Notes under the pieces: generated by a model | What the model was told of the DNA's origin: nothing | The model's input: only the letters and a program-made list of their open reading frames with translations | The model's database searches: none | Assembly: GCA_009724975.1 (NCBI GenBank) | Contig: SRXB01000062.1 | Location: 1 to 9,183, forward strand | Length of the DNA: 9,183 bases | Reading direction: 5' to 3' | Origin: a bacterium | Lineage (GTDB): Bacteria; Desulfobacterota; Deferrisomatia; Deferrisomatales; BM512 | Program-made: the position numbers and the translations under genes | Part shown: piece after piece, positions 7,210-9,183 of the stretch | How positions within the stretch are numbered: position 1 is the stretch's first letter | Layout: every line of letters starts with the position of its first letter

Positions 7210-7372
7210 TTTTCCCTCTCTTTTGGAGAAGACGAAAAAACCTCTTCTGACTTCTAAAACGTCGCGAGGAGCCCGTATTCGAGGAGACGCGCAGCGAGAA
7301 ACGAAGGCATGACCGGGTTGTCAGACAAGTTTCGAGCGAGCACGCGACGACAAAAACGGGGCCGCAGCGGTT
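7210..7372 (-). promoter_or_regulatory. Putative leader region between ilvC and leuA
   Basis: This 163-bp gap is the only long non-coding stretch. Read on the minus strand it holds, in order: a T-run shortly after the ilvC stop, but with no credible stem before it; the perfect 11-bp palindrome TTGTCTGACAA (7318-7328); the Leu-rich mini-ORF at 7254-7310; a small hairpin AGAAGA/TCTTCT with a 10-nt loop (7227-7248); and the leuA ribosome site. CGTCGCG and CGCGACG lie about 70 nt apart and could pair across the mini-ORF. I see no convincing -35/-10 promoter and no intrinsic terminator. It could be an attenuation-type leader for leuA, or an ordinary spacer carrying a dispersed intergenic repeat. 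Confidence 0.35.
7254..7310 (-). CDS. Possible leucine-rich leader peptide upstream of leuA
   Basis: An 18-codon ORF reads MPSFLAARLLEYGLLATF and stops (TAG) 44 nt before the leuA start. Five of 18 residues are Leu, all encoded by CTC, and four form two CTC-CTC pairs. That resembles leader peptides whose ribosome stalling on scarce charged tRNA-Leu controls leu genes. Against this, the ATG has no recognisable ribosome site (preceded by CCCGGTC), the frame is also open upstream through ilvC as a shadow frame, and no clear terminator/antiterminator pair follows. Amino-acid count and position are seen directly; a regulatory role is a hypothesis. Confidence 0.3.
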   Translation of the reverse strand: MPSFLAARLLEYGLLATF

Positions 7373-8386
7373 TTAGTTCTTGGATTTGTCCACGAGACGC
7401 TTGGAGGCCAGCCAGGGCATCATTGCGCGAAGGCGCGCCCCCACTTCCTCTATCTGGTGGCCCTCTCCGATGCGGCGAAGCGACTTGAACCTGGGCGCTC
7501 CGGCCTGATTCTCCAAAATCCACTCGCGGGCGAATTCGCCGGTCTGGATCTCGGTGAGAATCTTCTTCATCTCCTTTTTCACCTCGGCGTTGACCACGCG
7601 GGGGCCGCGGGTGAGGTCGCCGTATTCGGCGGTGTTGGAGACGGAGTAGCGCATGTTGGAGATGCCGCCCTCGTAGAGGAGGTCGACGATGAGCTTCAAT
7701 TCGTGGAGGCACTCGAAGTAGGCCATCTCGGGTGCGTAGCCGGCTTCCACCAGCGTCTCGAACCCCGCCTGCACCAGCGCGGTGGCGCCGCCGCAAAGAA
7801 CGGCCTGCTCTCCGAAGAGGTCGGTTTCCGTTTCTTCCCTGAATGTGGTTTCGATGATTCCGGCCCTGCCGCCGCCAACGCCGGTGGCGTAGGCGAGGGC
7901 GAGGTCCTTGGTCTTGCCGTCGGCGTCCGCCGCCACGGCTATGAGGCAGGGAACGCCCGCGCCGCGCACGTATTCGGCGCGCACGAGGTGGCCCGGCCCC
8001 TTGGGGGCGCACATGAAGACGCTCACGCCCTTGGGCGGCTCGATCTGCCCGAAGTGGATCGAGAAGCCGTGGGCGAAGGCGAGTGTGTCGCCGGGTTTAA
8101 GGTTTCCGGCGATTTCCTCCCTGTAGATGCGGCCCTGGTGTTCGTCGGGCAGAAGAATCATGATGATGTCGGCCTTGGCGGCCGCCTCGGAAACGGGATA
8201 AACCTTAAAGCCCGCGGCCTTGGCCTTCTCGAACGAGGAGCCCGGGCGCAGCCCTATGATTACCTTCAGCCCCGAATCGCGCAGGTTGTTGGCGTGGGCG
8301 TGGCCCTGGCTGCCGAAACCGATGACGGCGATCGTCTTTTTCTTGATGAGGCCGAGGTTGGCGTCTTTTTCGTAGTAAACCTTCAT
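7373..8386 (-). CDS. ilvC: Ketol-acid reductoisomerase, class I (short form)
   Basis: IlvC isomerises and reduces 2-acetolactate (or 2-aceto-2-hydroxybutyrate) with NADPH and Mg2+, the step after acetohydroxyacid synthase. The 337-residue length is that of the short class I enzymes. Visible features are the dinucleotide loop GFGSQGHAHANN (23-34) and the GLRPGSS cofactor loop (45-51), where Arg47 and the serines suggest NADPH preference. The catalytic site follows: H106 in FAHGF, D189 and E193 in ETDLFGEQ, E225 and E229 in FECLHEL, and S250. The start at 8386 has an AAAGGAGA ribosome site about 6 nt upstream and lies 29 bp after ilvN, so the gene is co-transcribed with ilvBN. The last residues (KSKN) run directly into the non-coding gap before leuA. 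Confidence 0.97.
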   Translation of the reverse strand: MKVYYEKDANLGLIKKKTIAVIGFGSQGHAHANNLRDSGLKVIIGLRPGSSFEKAKAAGFKVYPVSEAAAKADIIMILLPDEHQGRIYREEIAGNLKPGDTLAFAHGFSIHFGQIEPPKGVSVFMCAPKGPGHLVRAEYVRGAGVPCLIAVAADADGKTKDLALAYATGVGGGRAGIIETTFREETETDLFGEQAVLCGGATALVQAGFETLVEAGYAPEMAYFECLHELKLIVDLLYEGGISNMRYSVSNTAEYGDLTRGPRVVNAEVKKEMKKILTEIQTGEFAREWILENQAGAPRFKSLRRIGEGHQIEEVGARLRAMMPWLASKRLVDKSKN

Positions 8387-8415
8387 AATCTATCTCCTTT
8401 GGTGATTTATAAGCG

Positions 8416-8901
8416 TTATTGGGCGGCGCTGGCGCGAACCATCGCGACGTGGCCGGTTCTCACGATTTCTTTTATCCCCAGCGGCTGCAAAAGATCGAGG
8501 GCGGCCTTTATCTTGCCGTCGTCGCCGGTGAGCTCGATGGTGTAGGTGTTTACCGAGACGTCCACTATCTTTCCCCTGAATATCTCGATAAGGCGCAAAA
8601 TTTCGGGTTTGGTTTTGTCGTTGGCGTTCATGCGCACCAAAATCATCTCGCGGCCTATGAAATCGCCCTCGGTGAGGTCGACCACCTTGATTACGTTAAC
8701 CAGCTTGTTGAGCTGCTTTATTATCTGCTCGATAATCTGGTCGTCGCCCCTCGTCACTATCGTCATGCGGCTGACGGAGGGGTCGAGAGTCTCCGCCACG
8801 GAGAGGCTGTCGATGTTAAATCCCCTGCCGGAAAAGAGGCCGACCACGCGGGAGAGGACGCCGAATTCGTTTTCGACGGTGACGGAAATGGTGTGTCGCA
8901 T
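8416..8901 (-). CDS. ilvN: Acetohydroxyacid (acetolactate) synthase small regulatory subunit
   Basis: This 161-residue protein is the regulatory subunit of acetohydroxyacid synthase (called ilvN or ilvH in different species). It activates the catalytic subunit and confers valine feedback inhibition. An N-terminal ACT domain covers about residues 3-75, with the motif NEFGVLSRVVGLFSGRGFNI at 11-30. It retains N11, G14 and N29, the positions tied to valine binding in E. coli IlvH, so the enzyme is probably valine-sensitive. A second ACT-like C-terminal domain (about 83-158) holds REMILVRM and FRGKIVDV. The ATG at 8901 is preceded by a GGAGGG ribosome site and lies 15 bp after the ilvB stop, so the two subunits are almost certainly co-expressed. 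Confidence 0.96.
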   Translation of the reverse strand: MRHTISVTVENEFGVLSRVVGLFSGRGFNIDSLSVAETLDPSVSRMTIVTRGDDQIIEQIIKQLNKLVNVIKVVDLTEGDFIGREMILVRMNANDKTKPEILRLIEIFRGKIVDVSVNTYTIELTGDDGKIKAALDLLQPLGIKEIVRTGHVAMVRASAAQ

Positions 8902-8916
8902 ATTCCCTCCCTCCCC

Positions 8917-9183
8917 TTAGGCCAAAAGCATGTTTGAAAGGGCCGCTCCGGCTGGGACCATCGGGTAGACCCCCTCCTCGCGGCAAACCTGAAAGTCCAT
9001 TACGACCGGGCCGTTGTGGGCGAGCGCCTTTTCTATTACCGGCCTCACTTCCTCGGGCTTTGTGGCGCGAAGGCCGAGCGCCCCGTAGGCCTCGGCCAGC
9101 TTCACGAAGTCTGGAGCGTGCTCCATCACCGTGTTGGAGTAGCGCCTGCCGTAGAAAAGCTCCTGCCACTGGCGCACCATGCC
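8917..9183 (-). CDS. ilvB: Acetohydroxyacid (acetolactate) synthase large catalytic subunit (partial, C-terminal 88 residues)
   Basis: Only the 3' end is in the window; the start lies beyond the right edge. The visible residues begin GMVRQWQELFYGRRYS, a segment conserved in the thiamine-diphosphate domain of acetohydroxyacid synthases. They continue through DFVKLAEAYG and GPVVMDFQV to a tail with EEGVYPMVPAGAAL, also typical of IlvB. The enzyme uses ThDP, Mg2+ and FAD to condense two pyruvates, or pyruvate with 2-ketobutyrate, at the entry to valine/leucine and isoleucine synthesis. The stop is followed 15 bp later by ilvN, its regulatory partner. Catalytic residues lie outside the window, so activity cannot be judged. 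Confidence 0.95.
   Translation of the reverse strand, partial: GMVRQWQELFYGRRYSNTVMEHAPDFVKLAEAYGALGLRATKPEEVRPVIEKALAHNGPVVMDFQVCREEGVYPMVPAGAALSNMLLA

Noticed and set aside
7227..7248. Hairpin before leuA as a terminator
   Set aside because: The AGAAGA/TCTTCT stem is only 6 bp and AT-rich, its T-run is in the loop, and no T-run follows the stem.
7351..7372. Intrinsic terminator after ilvC
   Set aside because: A T-run is present, but the GC-rich bases before it allow only a 3-4 bp stem with too small a loop, so read-through into leuA is expected.
7254..8012. 252-codon minus-strand frame overlapping ilvC
   Set aside because: The part inside ilvC is an Arg-rich shadow of the ilvC frame. Only its last 18 codons, beyond ilvC, were kept as a possible leader peptide.
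7457..8545. 362-codon open frame on the plus strand
   Set aside because: It is antisense to ilvC and the end of ilvN, both clearly real, and its translation shows no recognisable domain.

Overview
The window is a single, densely packed run of nine genes, all transcribed on the minus strand, so it reads from right to left. In transcription order they are ilvB (3' end only), ilvN, ilvC, leuA, leuC, leuD, an RlmL-type THUMP rRNA methyltransferase gene, hemH, and a large DRE-TIM metallolyase gene that runs off the left edge. Most junctions are short (6-29 bp) or overlap (leuC/leuD share one base in TAATG). The only sizeable non-coding stretch is the 163 bp between ilvC and leuA. No rRNA, tRNA, CRISPR array, insertion sequence or phage gene was seen.

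The right half is branched-chain amino acid synthesis. IlvBN (acetohydroxyacid synthase) and IlvC (ketol-acid reductoisomerase) serve the common valine/isoleucine/leucine steps. LeuA and LeuCD then divert 2-ketoisovalerate to leucine. leuB, ilvD and a transaminase gene are not in the window. The left half adds an rRNA modification enzyme, ferrochelatase (last step of heme synthesis) and a second Claisen-condensing DRE-TIM enzyme. The last one most resembles Re-citrate synthase of strict anaerobes and would make citrate from oxaloacetate and acetyl-CoA, feeding 2-oxoglutarate/glutamate synthesis.

The most unusual feature is this last gene. After a complete Re-citrate-synthase-like catalytic region (about residues 1-455), the frame continues without interruption into a module that looks like a Cache ligand-binding domain (about 455-600). 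Cache domains normally sit outside the cell on chemoreceptors and sensor kinases. Here one appears joined to a soluble biosynthetic enzyme with no visible membrane segment, in the position where LeuA carries its leucine-sensing domain. A second point of interest is an 18-codon Leu-rich mini-ORF with two CTC-CTC pairs just upstream of leuA, a possible leader peptide.

Organism: a GC-rich, probably anaerobic bacterium. The Re-citrate-synthase-like gene, the short LeuC/LeuD pair and class I KARI would fit a Desulfuromonas/Geobacter-like or other Desulfobacterota lineage. This is inference from gene content, not a phylogenetic placement. All family assignments were made by reading translations; no database search was run.
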